6,025 nucleotides of DNA from JAGTRI01 sp964580405 (lineage in GTDB: Archaea; Thermoproteota; Bathyarchaeia; Bathyarchaeales; DTEX01). The notes below the pieces were generated by a model. The model saw only the letters and a list, made by a program, of their open reading frames with translations, ran no database searches and was not told the DNA's origin. Shown here piece after piece: positions 1-5,123 of this stretch. How positions within the stretch are numbered: position 1 is the stretch's first letter; the number at the start of each line of letters is the position of its first letter. The translations under genes were made by a program, and so were the position numbers. The DNA is taken from the NCBI GenBank assembly GCA_964580405.1, contig CAZOKM010000099.1:1-6025 (forward strand), in the 5' to 3' direction.

Positions 1-19
1 CCTAATTACTAAATTATTG

Positions 20-55
20 TTTTTTCTTTTATATATAAAAGCCTTTTTTGGCTTT
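20..55. terminator. T-run, 16-bp AT palindrome and short hairpin at left edge
   Basis: On the plus strand a T6-C-T4 run (20-30) could be the poly-T terminator of a gene lying left of the window. It runs into the palindrome CTTTTATATATAAAAG (26-41), which is also a symmetric TATA-like element, and then AAAGCC (38-43) and GGCTTT (50-55) form a 6-bp stem around T6. Read on the minus strand the stem is followed by TTTTATATA. Whether this is a terminator, a promoter or both cannot be settled here. Confidence 0.3.
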
Positions 56-106
56 GATTTCTCCGTGGAAAAGAACAAACAAGAGACATTCTACTCAAAG
101 AGTTCA

Positions 107-230
107 AGTACTTACAGTTCAGGCTACACATCAAGTCAAGCTTAACTATGCCTTCAAAGAGAATGCCATTTTCTTTTAGAAAGACACTGCCCCCAAAAAA
201 TCAAGACATGTTACAGCCAGCACACCAGCC
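107..230 (+). repeat. Imperfect direct repeat, copy A (upstream of zinc-ribbon gene)
   Basis: This stretch aligns in the same orientation with 764-890. Anchors shared by both copies are AGTAC at the left end, ACACATCAAGT, GCCATTTT with CTTT, GACACT, AAAAAA, TCAAGAC and CCAGCACAC near the right end. By hand, 161-230 against 825-891 gives about 57 identical columns of 72, with only short gaps. I see no long open frame in it. It may be a duplicated non-coding element, a small RNA, or a remnant of a tandem duplication of the gene between the copies. Region 1-315 holds otherwise only the elements at 20-55 and a weak TATA-like box before the gene. Confidence 0.7.
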
Positions 231-270
231 TAATGATAGAATAGTTAGCTTATGGGTTAGGTTTTCACAC

Positions 271-310
271 GATTAATATCTATCAATTAGAATTGTATTG
301 AATGAGGGGA
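271..310 (+). promoter_or_regulatory. Weak TATA-like box and ribosome-binding site for zinc-ribbon gene
   Basis: GATTAATATC (271-280) is a plausible archaeal TATA box; transcription would then begin near 300-305. GAGGGGA (304-310) sits 6 nt before a GTG at 316 and decides that start over the in-frame TTG at 298, which would lie upstream of or at the transcript end. Confidence 0.35.
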
Positions 311-315
311 ATGCT

Positions 316-759
316 GTGAGTAAATGGACTAAAATGGATGCTGATTGGCAACCTTTGCCAAGTTTGGTTTCAAAGGATTTACCGATATGTCCCATGTGCA
401 AACGAAGACCCGAGTGGGAAGTCCATGAAAGAAATGGCTGGAAAACTAGGGGATACAGGATATTCTGTAATTTGTGTGGAGCAGAATGGGAATACACTTC
501 CAGTAAGCCTATAGATGTCATTTTTGGTGGAGCAACGGCATCGGCGAGTAGAGGAGAGAAGAATATTACTAATGACAATAGCATTTGGGTACTAAAGAAA
601 GCAGGTAACAGCCGGAATGGTTCACAATTTCTTGAGAAGGAAATAAATTTCTCCACATGGAAGAAGCAAATGGCTGGAACATTCTGTGGCAGGTGTGGAC
701 ATCCATTAGCAGAAAATGAGAAGTTCTGCCTAAAATGCGGCGAAAAAAGACACACATAA
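316..759 (+). CDS. Small protein with two zinc ribbons, function unknown
   Basis: A 147-residue protein from the GTG start. The N-terminal ribbon is CPMC (C25, C28) paired with CNLC (C51, C54), with a Trp/Arg-rich segment between. The C-terminal ribbon is CGRC (C124, C127) paired with CLKC (C138, C141), the short rubredoxin-like type also found at the end of the SPFH protein at 3743-4708. The middle (about 62-118) is low in recognisable motifs. No membrane segment or signal peptide is visible, so it is probably cytosolic and may bind nucleic acid or protein through the ribbons. An in-frame TTG at 298 would add six residues, but GAGGGGA is well placed for GTG 316. It resembles uncharacterised archaeal zinc-ribbon proteins; no function can be assigned. 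It is AT-rich and flanked by direct repeats, which suggests a duplicated or mobile segment. Confidence 0.8.
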   Translation: MSKWTKMDADWQPLPSLVSKDLPICPMCKRRPEWEVHERNGWKTRGYRIFCNLCGAEWEYTSSKPIDVIFGGATASASRGEKNITNDNSIWVLKKAGNSRNGSQFLEKEINFSTWKKQMAGTFCGRCGHPLAENEKFCLKCGEKRHT

Positions 760-763
760 TTTT

Positions 764-890
764 AGTACAAACAGCTCACAATTCAAGCAACACATCAAGT
801 TAAGTCAACTTACATCTTTAGCTAGAAGCCATTTTTCTTTCAGAAGGACACTCTCAAAAAAGTCAAGACGGGTCACAACCAGCACACTAG
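764..890 (+). repeat. Imperfect direct repeat, copy B (downstream of zinc-ribbon gene)
   Basis: This is the partner of 107-230 and starts 4 nt after the zinc-ribbon stop codon. It carries a 7-nt insertion relative to copy A after the AGTAC..ACAG block. The rest of the gene-free stretch 760-1087 holds, after this repeat, an unremarkable segment (about 891-965), the inverted repeat at 968-1014 and the toxin promoter. A TATA-like CATAATTTTA (754-763) lies just before the repeat, so transcription of the repeat as a separate RNA is possible but unproven. Confidence 0.7.
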
Positions 891-965
891 CTATCAAAAA
901 AGATGATATATTGGCATCCTGATGTTTTTGACGCCTGAAGAAAGAAGAACGTCTTATGATTTTTG

Positions 966-1014
966 CAGATATATCGGTAAGGTATTTAAAGGTGCGTCGT
1001 TACCGATATATCGG
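966..1014. promoter_or_regulatory. Perfect 13-bp inverted repeat, probable operator of toxin gene
   Basis: GATATATCGGTAA (968-980) and its exact reverse complement TTACCGATATATC (1000-1012) are separated by 19 nt that contain the TATA-like GTATTTAAAG. The right arm lies in a perfect 12-bp palindrome CCGATATATCGG (1003-1014), and the left arm has the same 12-mer with one change (966-977), 37 bp away. The half-site CCGATA is the one used in the two operators before the Fic gene. The likely role is a binding site for a dimeric regulator; a transcribed hairpin is the alternative. Confidence 0.6.
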
Positions 1015-1025
1015 CAACTACATTA

Positions 1026-1043
1026 ATTTTAATATATATAAAA
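1026..1043 (+). promoter_or_regulatory. TATA box of RelE/ParE-like toxin gene
   Basis: The AT-only stretch TTTTTAATATATATAAAAA (about 1026-1044) is the strongest TATA-like element in the window. It should start transcription near 1060-1068, giving a leader of roughly 20-30 nt before the ATG at 1088. The palindrome at 1003-1014 ends about 12 bp upstream of it. Confidence 0.55.
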
Positions 1044-1087
1044 ATTGATACCTTAATCAAAAAATCATTATCGTTCTTTACATAGGG

Positions 1088-1435
1088 ATGCATATGGGTA
1101 AAATACGTAAATCTTCACCACATGTTTACCCTCTTCCTAAAGCACCGTTTATTGATTTTTGGCAGAATTTACCTAATAACAGCGAACTCAGGGACATTGT
1201 TGAAGAAGCCTTGGAAGCCCTAAAAGAAGACATGTGTGCTGGTACTCCAGTTGAGAAACGTAAAATTCCTAAAGCGTATAATCAATTTGGTTTGAGTAAT
1301 CTTTACAAGATGAATCTGAGGAAGAATTACAGGTTAATTTATACTCTGATTGCCAGGGACGAAGGCGTTTGTCCCCACGTTATTGAGGTACTGTCTCACC
1401 CTGAGTATCTCAGGAGATTCGGTTATAAGAAATGA
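1088..1435 (+). CDS. RelE/ParE-family toxin-like protein
   Basis: A 115-residue basic protein. The second half carries the RelE-fold signature: a strand pair 'NLYKMNLRKNYRLIYTLI' (71-88, with the conserved Y-R-x-I-Y at 81-85) followed by 'VIEVLSHPEYLRRFGYK' (98-114), in which H104, Y107 and Y113 sit where RelE/YoeB-like ribosome-dependent mRNA interferases keep catalytic His/Tyr residues. The N-terminal half (about 20-50) is helical, as in the family. The expected role is translation inhibition by mRNA cleavage, inferred from fold only. The start could be ATG 1088 or ATG 1094; AGGG (1084-1087) is better spaced for 1094. No antitoxin gene abuts it: 328 nt upstream are without a convincing gene, and downstream lies a convergent winged-helix gene 3 bp away. 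An upstream inverted repeat suggests it is tightly controlled. Confidence 0.75.
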   Translation: MHMGKIRKSSPHVYPLPKAPFIDFWQNLPNNSELRDIVEEALEALKEDMCAGTPVEKRKIPKAYNQFGLSNLYKMNLRKNYRLIYTLIARDEGVCPHVIEVLSHPEYLRRFGYKK

Positions 1436-1438
1436 TTC

Positions 1439-1711
1439 CTATTTTAAGGGTTTGAGCCGCGTTTCTTCCAATAGCTTTTTCAGTTTTGGGTTTTCCGGAA
1501 ACACCCACACTATTTTGTGGCTGTTGAAAATTATCTTGTTCGAGGCTTCCAGATACTCCAGTGTCCTCTTGAATGTTTGGTATTGTGTTTGTTTGGGTAA
1601 CGATTTCCAGAGCTCCTTTCGCGTCGGGTACGTTTCAGCGTCCTTGATGGCTTTTTCTATCATGAGAACCGTGTCCAGTTGGGGTTCATGAAGCACCTGC
1701 GTCATCGCCAT
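1439..1711 (-). CDS. Small winged-helix DNA-binding protein
   Basis: A 90-residue protein with a winged-helix pattern: helix 1 about 13-25, helix 2 'TRKELWKSL' (30-38), recognition helix about 41-57 ('QYQTFKRTLEYLEAS'), then a beta wing 'KIIFNSHKIVWVF' (59-71) and a charged tail. It resembles short archaeal winged-helix proteins that occur alone or near toxin genes; I do not know a named family. It converges tail to tail on the toxin with 3 bp between stops, and follows the Fic gene on the same strand with 113 bp between, but has its own TATA-like box. Two starts are close: ATG 1711 and ATG 1705. GAGGT lies only 2 nt before the first but 8 nt before the second, so 1705 (88 residues) is as likely. 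It could be a transcriptional regulator or antitoxin for either neighbour; this is inference. Confidence 0.75.
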   Translation of the reverse strand: MAMTQVLHEPQLDTVLMIEKAIKDAETYPTRKELWKSLPKQTQYQTFKRTLEYLEASNKIIFNSHKIVWVFPENPKLKKLLEETRLKPLK

Positions 1712-1740
1712 TTACCTCAAGCGTATGTATAATCAGAATA

Positions 1741-1750
1741 GATATATAAA
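1741..1750 (-). promoter_or_regulatory. TATA box of winged-helix gene
   Basis: On the minus strand TTTATATATC (1750 to 1741) is a good archaeal TATA box. Transcription would start near 1720, leaving a leader of about 10-15 nt that contains the GAGGT ribosome-binding site. This makes the gene independent of the Fic transcript. Confidence 0.5.
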
Positions 1751-1783
1751 CTTATACAATTAATAAATACGTACTGAAAATTC

Positions 1784-1791
1784 AAAAAAAA
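1784..1791 (-). terminator. Poly-T terminator after Fic gene
   Basis: Eight A residues on the plus strand give T8 on the minus strand, 34 nt beyond the Fic stop codon. Archaeal transcription commonly ends at such T-runs without a hairpin. Confidence 0.45.
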
Positions 1792-1824
1792 TCACATCTA
1801 TTCATTGAGAAGCGTTATTCAGTG

Positions 1825-2730
1825 TTAATTGGAGTCTTTCTGCAGATATCTTTTTATGGCTTTTTTTGTGGTTGCCCATTTTTTACCGATTTTGAAGGCG
1901 TCTAAGGCGCCTTTTCTCGCGAGTAGGCTGAGGTATTCTTGGCTGAGTCCCGTGGATTTGCTTGCTTCTTCGAGGCTGATGACCGTTCTTTCGCCCAGCG
2001 CCGCGAGGTAGAGGTTGAGGGAACGTTCGACGCACCGGGCGACGAAGCCGACGAAGGGCGAAAGTCCGCCATGGTCCGCTTCCCTGAGTGTCCTGTAGTA
2101 TGTGCCGCGGTCGTTCCTCAAGACCACCGCGAACGGGTACCCATACTTTAGGAGTATGCAGTTCATCAGCAGCCTCGCGACTCTGCCGTTGCCCTCGAAG
2201 AACGGGTGAATGGAAACCAGTTTGTGGTGGAAGACGGCTGCGAGCTCGACTGGCCTCAGCTCGTCGGGGTTCGCACGGAGCCACTCTATCAGCTCAGTCA
2301 TTCGGGGCTTGATCTGCTGTGGCGAAGGAGGCATGAAGTCCGCGCCCGCGATTCTCACTTGCCCAGTTCGGTAGGCTCCCGCGGTTTCGTCGACTCGTGT
2401 GAATAGTATTTCGTGAACCATCAGGACGTCCGCTTCTTCGACGCCTCTTTTCGAAAGCTCCTCAACGTAAGCGATGGCTGCAGGATGGTTCTTTGCCTCC
2501 AAGACCTCCCTCAGGCTTTTCCCGCCCGCCGTGAAGCCTTCTTCGATTACAAGCTGGGTCTCCCTTAGGGTGAGGGTGTTTCCCTCGATTGCGTTAGAGT
2601 TGTATGTGTACTCGACCATCATTTGCTCGCGCAGCTTCCTGACTACCTCGGGAGGCAGAGGCCTAACGGCGTCCAGCTCCTTCTTCTTTTCGAGTATCCT
2701 GTCGTGCACCTCGTCTCTCAGCAGGTTCAT
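1825..2730 (-). CDS. Fic-family protein adenylyltransferase (class II) with C-terminal DNA-binding-like domain
   Basis: A 301-residue protein of usual length for the family. The Fic catalytic loop is complete: HPFFEGNGRVAR at 175-186 matches HPFx[D/E]GNGRxxR, with catalytic His175, acidic Glu179 and Arg183/Arg186 for nucleotide phosphates. The inhibitory helix motif [S/T]xxxE[G/N] is present N-terminally as SNAIEG (45-50, Glu49), which defines a class II, auto-inhibited Fic enzyme. Such proteins transfer AMP from ATP to hydroxyl side chains of target proteins; the target here is unknown. 'GAYRTGQVRI' (118-127) is the usual segment before the core. The C-terminus (about 250-297, 'SLEEASKSTGLSQEYLSLLARKG' onward, wing-like IGKKWATTKKAIKRYL) looks like an excisionase/MerR-type helix-turn-helix, so the protein may bind DNA, possibly its own operators at 2774-2833. 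It is more GC-rich than the genes to its left. The ATG at 2730 has only a weak GGATGATG ahead of it. Confidence 0.92.
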   Translation of the reverse strand: MNLLRDEVHDRILEKKKELDAVRPLPPEVVRKLREQMMVEYTYNSNAIEGNTLTLRETQLVIEEGFTAGGKSLREVLEAKNHPAAIAYVEELSKRGVEEADVLMVHEILFTRVDETAGAYRTGQVRIAGADFMPPSPQQIKPRMTELIEWLRANPDELRPVELAAVFHHKLVSIHPFFEGNGRVARLLMNCILLKYGYPFAVVLRNDRGTYYRTLREADHGGLSPFVGFVARCVERSLNLYLAALGERTVISLEEASKSTGLSQEYLSLLARKGALDAFKIGKKWATTKKAIKRYLQKDSN

Positions 2731-2773
2731 TGCCCATCATCCGAATGGATTTCCTGCAATCAACGAACGGTAA

Positions 2774-2833
2774 CCGATATTAAAATGTATCGGAAATGAC
2801 GAAAATGGTTTATCCGATACGAAAAAGTATCGG
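2774..2833. promoter_or_regulatory. Twin operators over Fic promoter
   Basis: CCGATATTAAAATGTATCGG (2774-2793) and CCGATACGAAAAAGTATCGG (2814-2833) are two copies of CCGATA-N8-TATCGG, exactly 40 bp start to start, with outer TAA/TTA flanks (TAACCGATA on the left, TATCGGTTA on the right). The AT spacer of the first copy contains the minus-strand TATA-like TTTTAATA (2785 to 2778), about 48-55 bp before the ATG, so a bound regulator would block the basal factors. This is a classical repression layout. The half-site recurs at the toxin promoter (1003-1014). Confidence 0.7.
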
Positions 2834-2895
2834 TTAAAAAAAATGTTCAGGCTTACAAATGATCGCTCCTCTGTTTGCGCACCAAAACAATAGAA

Positions 2896-3110
2896 AACTT
2901 GCAATGCAAATCAGAACAGGTCATGAAGGCTTGTTTTGACACTCAAACGCAAAATTCAGTTGACACTCAAATCAGACAGAACCCTAAGCAGCGTATTGTT
3001 AGTCAAAGTTGCAGATACATTGTTGAACAAATCAGACTGGTCAAAACAGCTCATGCGTATGTTGTTCAAACAAAAAAATCTAATGTTGGTCAAAACAGGC
3101 GGGTCTAGAA
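2896..3110 (+). repeat. Degenerate repeats with about 60-bp period in gene-free stretch
   Basis: CAAATCAGA occurs at 2907, 2968 and 3028 (spacings 61 and 60), the last two extended to CAAATCAGAC. A fourth degenerate copy, TGTTGGTCAAAACAGGC (3084-3100), matches TGTTGAACAAATCAGAC (3021-3037) at 63-bp spacing. GCGTAT plus TGTT..TCAAA recurs at 2991 and 3055 (64 bp). TGACACTCAAA occurs at 2937 and 2961. The copies are too divergent and short to be called a CRISPR array. The interval 2841-3180 has no convincing gene. Confidence 0.4.
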
Positions 3111-3157
3111 GCGGGATTTCGGCGCCTAAACGGCTGGAGACGCTGTAAGTCGGGTTA

Positions 3158-3198
3158 TACCTTAAATCTTTCGATTGTTACATGATACTGAAGAGGGA
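3158..3198 (+). promoter_or_regulatory. Promoter and ribosome-binding site of SPFH operon
   Basis: The GC-rich flank is broken by TTATACCTTAAATC (3155-3168), whose CTTAAATC part is a TATA-like box predicting a start near 3188. GAGGGA (3193-3198) lies 6-7 nt before TTG 3205. Together they argue against the upstream in-frame TTG at 3175, which lies before the predicted transcript start. Confidence 0.4.
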
Positions 3199-3204
3199 AA
3201 AACT

Positions 3205-3738
3205 TTGAGCGGGATAGGAGACGTTTACGGCAAAGCTAAAGGCGAACTGCGGCTTTCCGAGAAAGTTGAAGCCAAGGTTCCGGGATTCAAGGGGTACAAG
3301 GAGAAGGAACTCCGCCGCGAGTCCGACAGGCTCGTCAGGAACACTGTCGTCCAAAGGCTGAACAAGGCGAGGAGCGACACGAAGGAGGTCTTCCAAGCGC
3401 TTTCGGAGCATAAGCTCGCTGAGGCTTTGACGAGGATGGACAGGCTCGTGATGGTCTTCGACAGGGTCGTGGAGAAGGTGAACCACGCCTCGTACAGCTA
3501 CGCGGGCTTCTTCAACGTCGTCAAAATCAAGGAGGACAAGCTCGACAAAATGATAGCCTTCGACAACGGGCTGGTCGGCTACGCCGACGCAGTGTCCGAG
3601 CAGGTCGCAGCCTTCAAGAAAGAGGTCGCGGAGGGCAAGTTCGAGGACGCCCTGGAACAGATCAAGAAGATAGGCGAGTCCCTCGGCTCGCTGGAAGACA
3701 CGTTTGACTCAAGGAAAGAGGCAATCACGGAGGGATGA
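3205..3738 (+). CDS. Helical partner protein of SPFH operon, function unknown
   Basis: A 177-residue, highly charged, almost entirely helical protein with no signal peptide or membrane segment. Recognisable blocks are 'PGFKGYKEKELRRESDRLVR' (26-45) and 'SYSYAGFFNVVKIKEDKLDK' (96-115) followed by an IAFDNGLV stretch, then coiled-coil-like helices to the end (about 122-175). The two blocks resemble a conserved uncharacterised family encoded beside SPFH/YdjI-type genes in bacteria; I recall this pairing but cannot verify it here. It may be a scaffold or a functional counterpart of PspA-like helical proteins, but it is not clearly PspA. The start is a rare TTG, chosen for the GAGGGA site 6-7 nt upstream; TTG 3175 would add ten residues. 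Its stop lies 4 nt before the SPFH start, and its last codons contain that gene's ribosome-binding site, so the two are translationally coupled. Confidence 0.8.
   Translation: MSGIGDVYGKAKGELRLSEKVEAKVPGFKGYKEKELRRESDRLVRNTVVQRLNKARSDTKEVFQALSEHKLAEALTRMDRLVMVFDRVVEKVNHASYSYAGFFNVVKIKEDKLDKMIAFDNGLVGYADAVSEQVAAFKKEVAEGKFEDALEQIKKIGESLGSLEDTFDSRKEAITEG
3729..3738 (+). promoter_or_regulatory. Strong ribosome-binding site for SPFH gene
   Basis: GGAGGGATGA is close to the archaeal consensus GGAGGTGA and sits inside the end of the upstream gene. It fixes the SPFH start at ATG 3743 and not at the in-frame TTG 3704. Confidence 0.7.
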
Positions 3739-3742
3739 ACGG

Positions 3743-4708
3743 ATGGCACAGGTCATAGAATGGAAGAACCCGGGCGCGGAAGACGTGGTCTGGAGGTACC
3801 CAGACGAGAACATAACTTGGGGCGCCCAGCTCATCATCCACGAATACGAGGTAGCCGTCTTCTTCAGGGACGGCAAAGCATACGACATCCTAGGCGCGGG
3901 AAGGCACACACTCACGACCATGAACCTCCCCCTGCTGACGGGCGTGCTGAGCCGCCTGGCAGGCTACAGGGAGACGCCGTTCAAGGCCGCGGTGATCTTC
4001 GTCTCGATGAGGAACATCGCTGGGAAGTTCGGCATGCAGGCGCAGACCACGGAGCTCGCCCCGCTGCAGATGTTCGGGAGCTTCTGGTTCAAGGTTGAGG
4101 ACGCGCAGCTCTTCGTCATGGAGGTCGTCGGCGGCAAGAACGCCTACTCGACCACGGAGGTCAACAGCTACATCAAGGGCTTCATCAACGAGAGGATAAT
4201 CGACGAAATCTCCAAGTACGACTTGGCGACGGTCTTCACCAAGCTGGACGAAACCTCAGTGTCCGTCAAAACCGCGATTCTCGACGCGTTCAGGCGCATC
4301 GGGCTGGACCTCGTGGACCTCAGGTTCGAAGGCGTGGACACGTCACCCGAGTACCGCGAGAGGCTGTTCTGGCTCAAATCGCGGATGGCGCCCGAAACCG
4401 TCCTCAGAATGGAAACCGTCAAGGAAGCAGCCAAAGAGCTAGGCAAATCAGGAGGAGCAGGGCTCGGAACGGGGATGGTGCTCATCCCGCAAATCATGCA
4501 GCCAACAGGAGCAGAAGCCGTCCCAGCAGCTGCCGTTATGCTTTGTCCTAGCTGTAATGCACGGATTCCAGCGACCTCGAAGTTCTGCCTCGAGTGCGGG
4601 GCGAAGCTCGAGAGGCAGGCGACGGTGACGAGGAGCTGCCCCAAGTGCGGAAAATCGATCCCGGCAACCTCCAAGTTCTGCCCTGAATGCGGAGAAAAAT
4701 TCGCATAA
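3743..4708 (+). CDS. SPFH/band-7 domain protein with two C-terminal zinc ribbons (YdjI-like)
   Basis: A 321-residue protein. The N-terminus 'VIEWKNPGAEDVVWRYP' (4-20) followed by 'ITWGAQLIIHEYEVAVFFRDGK' features (24-45), then GAGRHTLTT (51-59) and NLPLL, is the hallmark of the SPFH family once called 'virion core protein' and typified by Bacillus YdjI. The SPFH body runs to about 215. A Gly/Pro/Ala-rich linker (about 234-263) leads to two near-identical zinc ribbons: C268, C271, C282, C285 and C299, C302, C313, C316, each containing IPATSKFC. There is no membrane helix; such proteins are thought to oligomerise on the inner face of the membrane and recruit partners in envelope stress responses (family knowledge). 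It is coupled to the helical gene 4 nt upstream and followed after 67 nt by two membrane-protein genes, consistent with a membrane-associated complex. Confidence 0.92.
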   Translation: MAQVIEWKNPGAEDVVWRYPDENITWGAQLIIHEYEVAVFFRDGKAYDILGAGRHTLTTMNLPLLTGVLSRLAGYRETPFKAAVIFVSMRNIAGKFGMQAQTTELAPLQMFGSFWFKVEDAQLFVMEVVGGKNAYSTTEVNSYIKGFINERIIDEISKYDLATVFTKLDETSVSVKTAILDAFRRIGLDLVDLRFEGVDTSPEYRERLFWLKSRMAPETVLRMETVKEAAKELGKSGGAGLGTGMVLIPQIMQPTGAEAVPAAAVMLCPSCNARIPATSKFCLECGAKLERQATVTRSCPKCGKSIPATSKFCPECGEKFA

Positions 4709-4730
4709 CCTAGGAAGAATCATTGGAGCA

Positions 4731-4742
4731 GCGTTCGAACGC
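4731..4742. repeat. 12-bp palindrome between SPFH and membrane zinc-ribbon genes
   Basis: GCGTTCGAACGC is a perfect palindrome in the 67-nt gap. Palindromes of this length are expected about once by chance in a window of this size, so its meaning is doubtful. No TATA-like box is visible in the gap, which favours read-through transcription. Confidence 0.3.
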
Positions 4743-4775
4743 GGCAGGCGTTGTTACTGGCGGGGTTGGCGGAAG

Positions 4776-5123
4776 ATGGCTAAAGGACCATTGAAGTACC
4801 TGGGCTTCGCTACCGCTGCCGTCCTCATTTTTTTGGGCATCATGTTCATAATGTCAGCAAACCTTGGCATCACCTACTTCTTCGAAGGGCTCGTGTTCCT
4901 CGGCGTCGCAGTCATGATCATTTTCCTCGTGTGGGAAAGGAAGCCGATGGAGATCAAGCAGACCCTCACGGTCACCGGGCCAGTCACGGCGAAGGTGGTT
5001 CATTGCCCGACGTGCAACGCGGTCGTCGACCCGACCAAGGTCGAGGTGATACTCGGGAAGCCGTACGTCACCTGCAGCTACTGCAACAACAAGTTCGAGC
5101 TGACAGAGGAGCCGACATGGTAA
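4776..5123 (+). CDS. Two-TM membrane protein with cytosolic zinc ribbon
   Basis: A 115-residue protein. Two hydrophobic helices (about 7-28 and 33-53) are joined by a very short turn, and the Trp-Glu-Arg-Lys end of the second suggests that both termini are cytosolic. The C-terminal domain carries a four-cysteine zinc ribbon, C77/C80 and C100/C103, spaced CPTC-N19-CSYC. The role is unknown; position in the operon suggests it anchors or signals to the SPFH protein, as the membrane zinc-ribbon partner does in bacterial ydj-type loci (inference). The ATG at 4776 has a poor ribosome-binding site (GGCGG 4768-4772 is too close), so expression may depend on translation from upstream. Its last 7 nt overlap the next gene. 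Confidence 0.82.
   Translation: MAKGPLKYLGFATAAVLIFLGIMFIMSANLGITYFFEGLVFLGVAVMIIFLVWERKPMEIKQTLTVTGPVTAKVVHCPTCNAVVDPTKVEVILGKPYVTCSYCNNKFELTEEPTW
5106..5111 (+). promoter_or_regulatory. Ribosome-binding site for the DUF2207-like gene
   Basis: GAGGAG lies 5 nt before ATG 5117, inside the end of the upstream zinc-ribbon gene. It supports the overlapping start and operon organisation. Confidence 0.6.

Noticed and set aside
273..757. Minus-strand open frames opposite the zinc-ribbon gene
   Set aside because: They are antisense shadows of a gene with clear paired CxxC motifs, and their proteins show no domain pattern.
901..938. C/D-box small RNA (GATGATA, two CTGA boxes)
   Set aside because: The C box is incomplete and the internal D' and C' boxes would overlap, so the required order and spacing are not met.
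922..1026. Short open frame of 34 codons ahead of the toxin that could be an antitoxin
   Set aside because: It has no ribosome-binding site, overlaps the inverted repeat, ends inside the toxin TATA region, and its protein does not resemble any antitoxin.
1400..1414. Hairpin CCTGAG-TAT-CTCAGG as terminator of the winged-helix gene
   Set aside because: It lies inside the toxin coding sequence, no T-run follows on the minus strand, and a 6-bp stem is expected by chance.
2896..3110. CRISPR array
   Set aside because: The recurring units are short and diverge strongly between copies; real arrays have near-identical repeats of 23 bp or more.
2875..3148. Two overlapping open frames of 70-77 codons in the gene-free stretch
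   Set aside because: Both start with TTG without ribosome-binding sites, follow the degenerate nucleotide repeats, and encode no recognisable protein.
4168..4723. Minus-strand open frames opposite the SPFH gene
   Set aside because: They arise from the GC-rich codon use of the SPFH gene and encode no recognisable protein.
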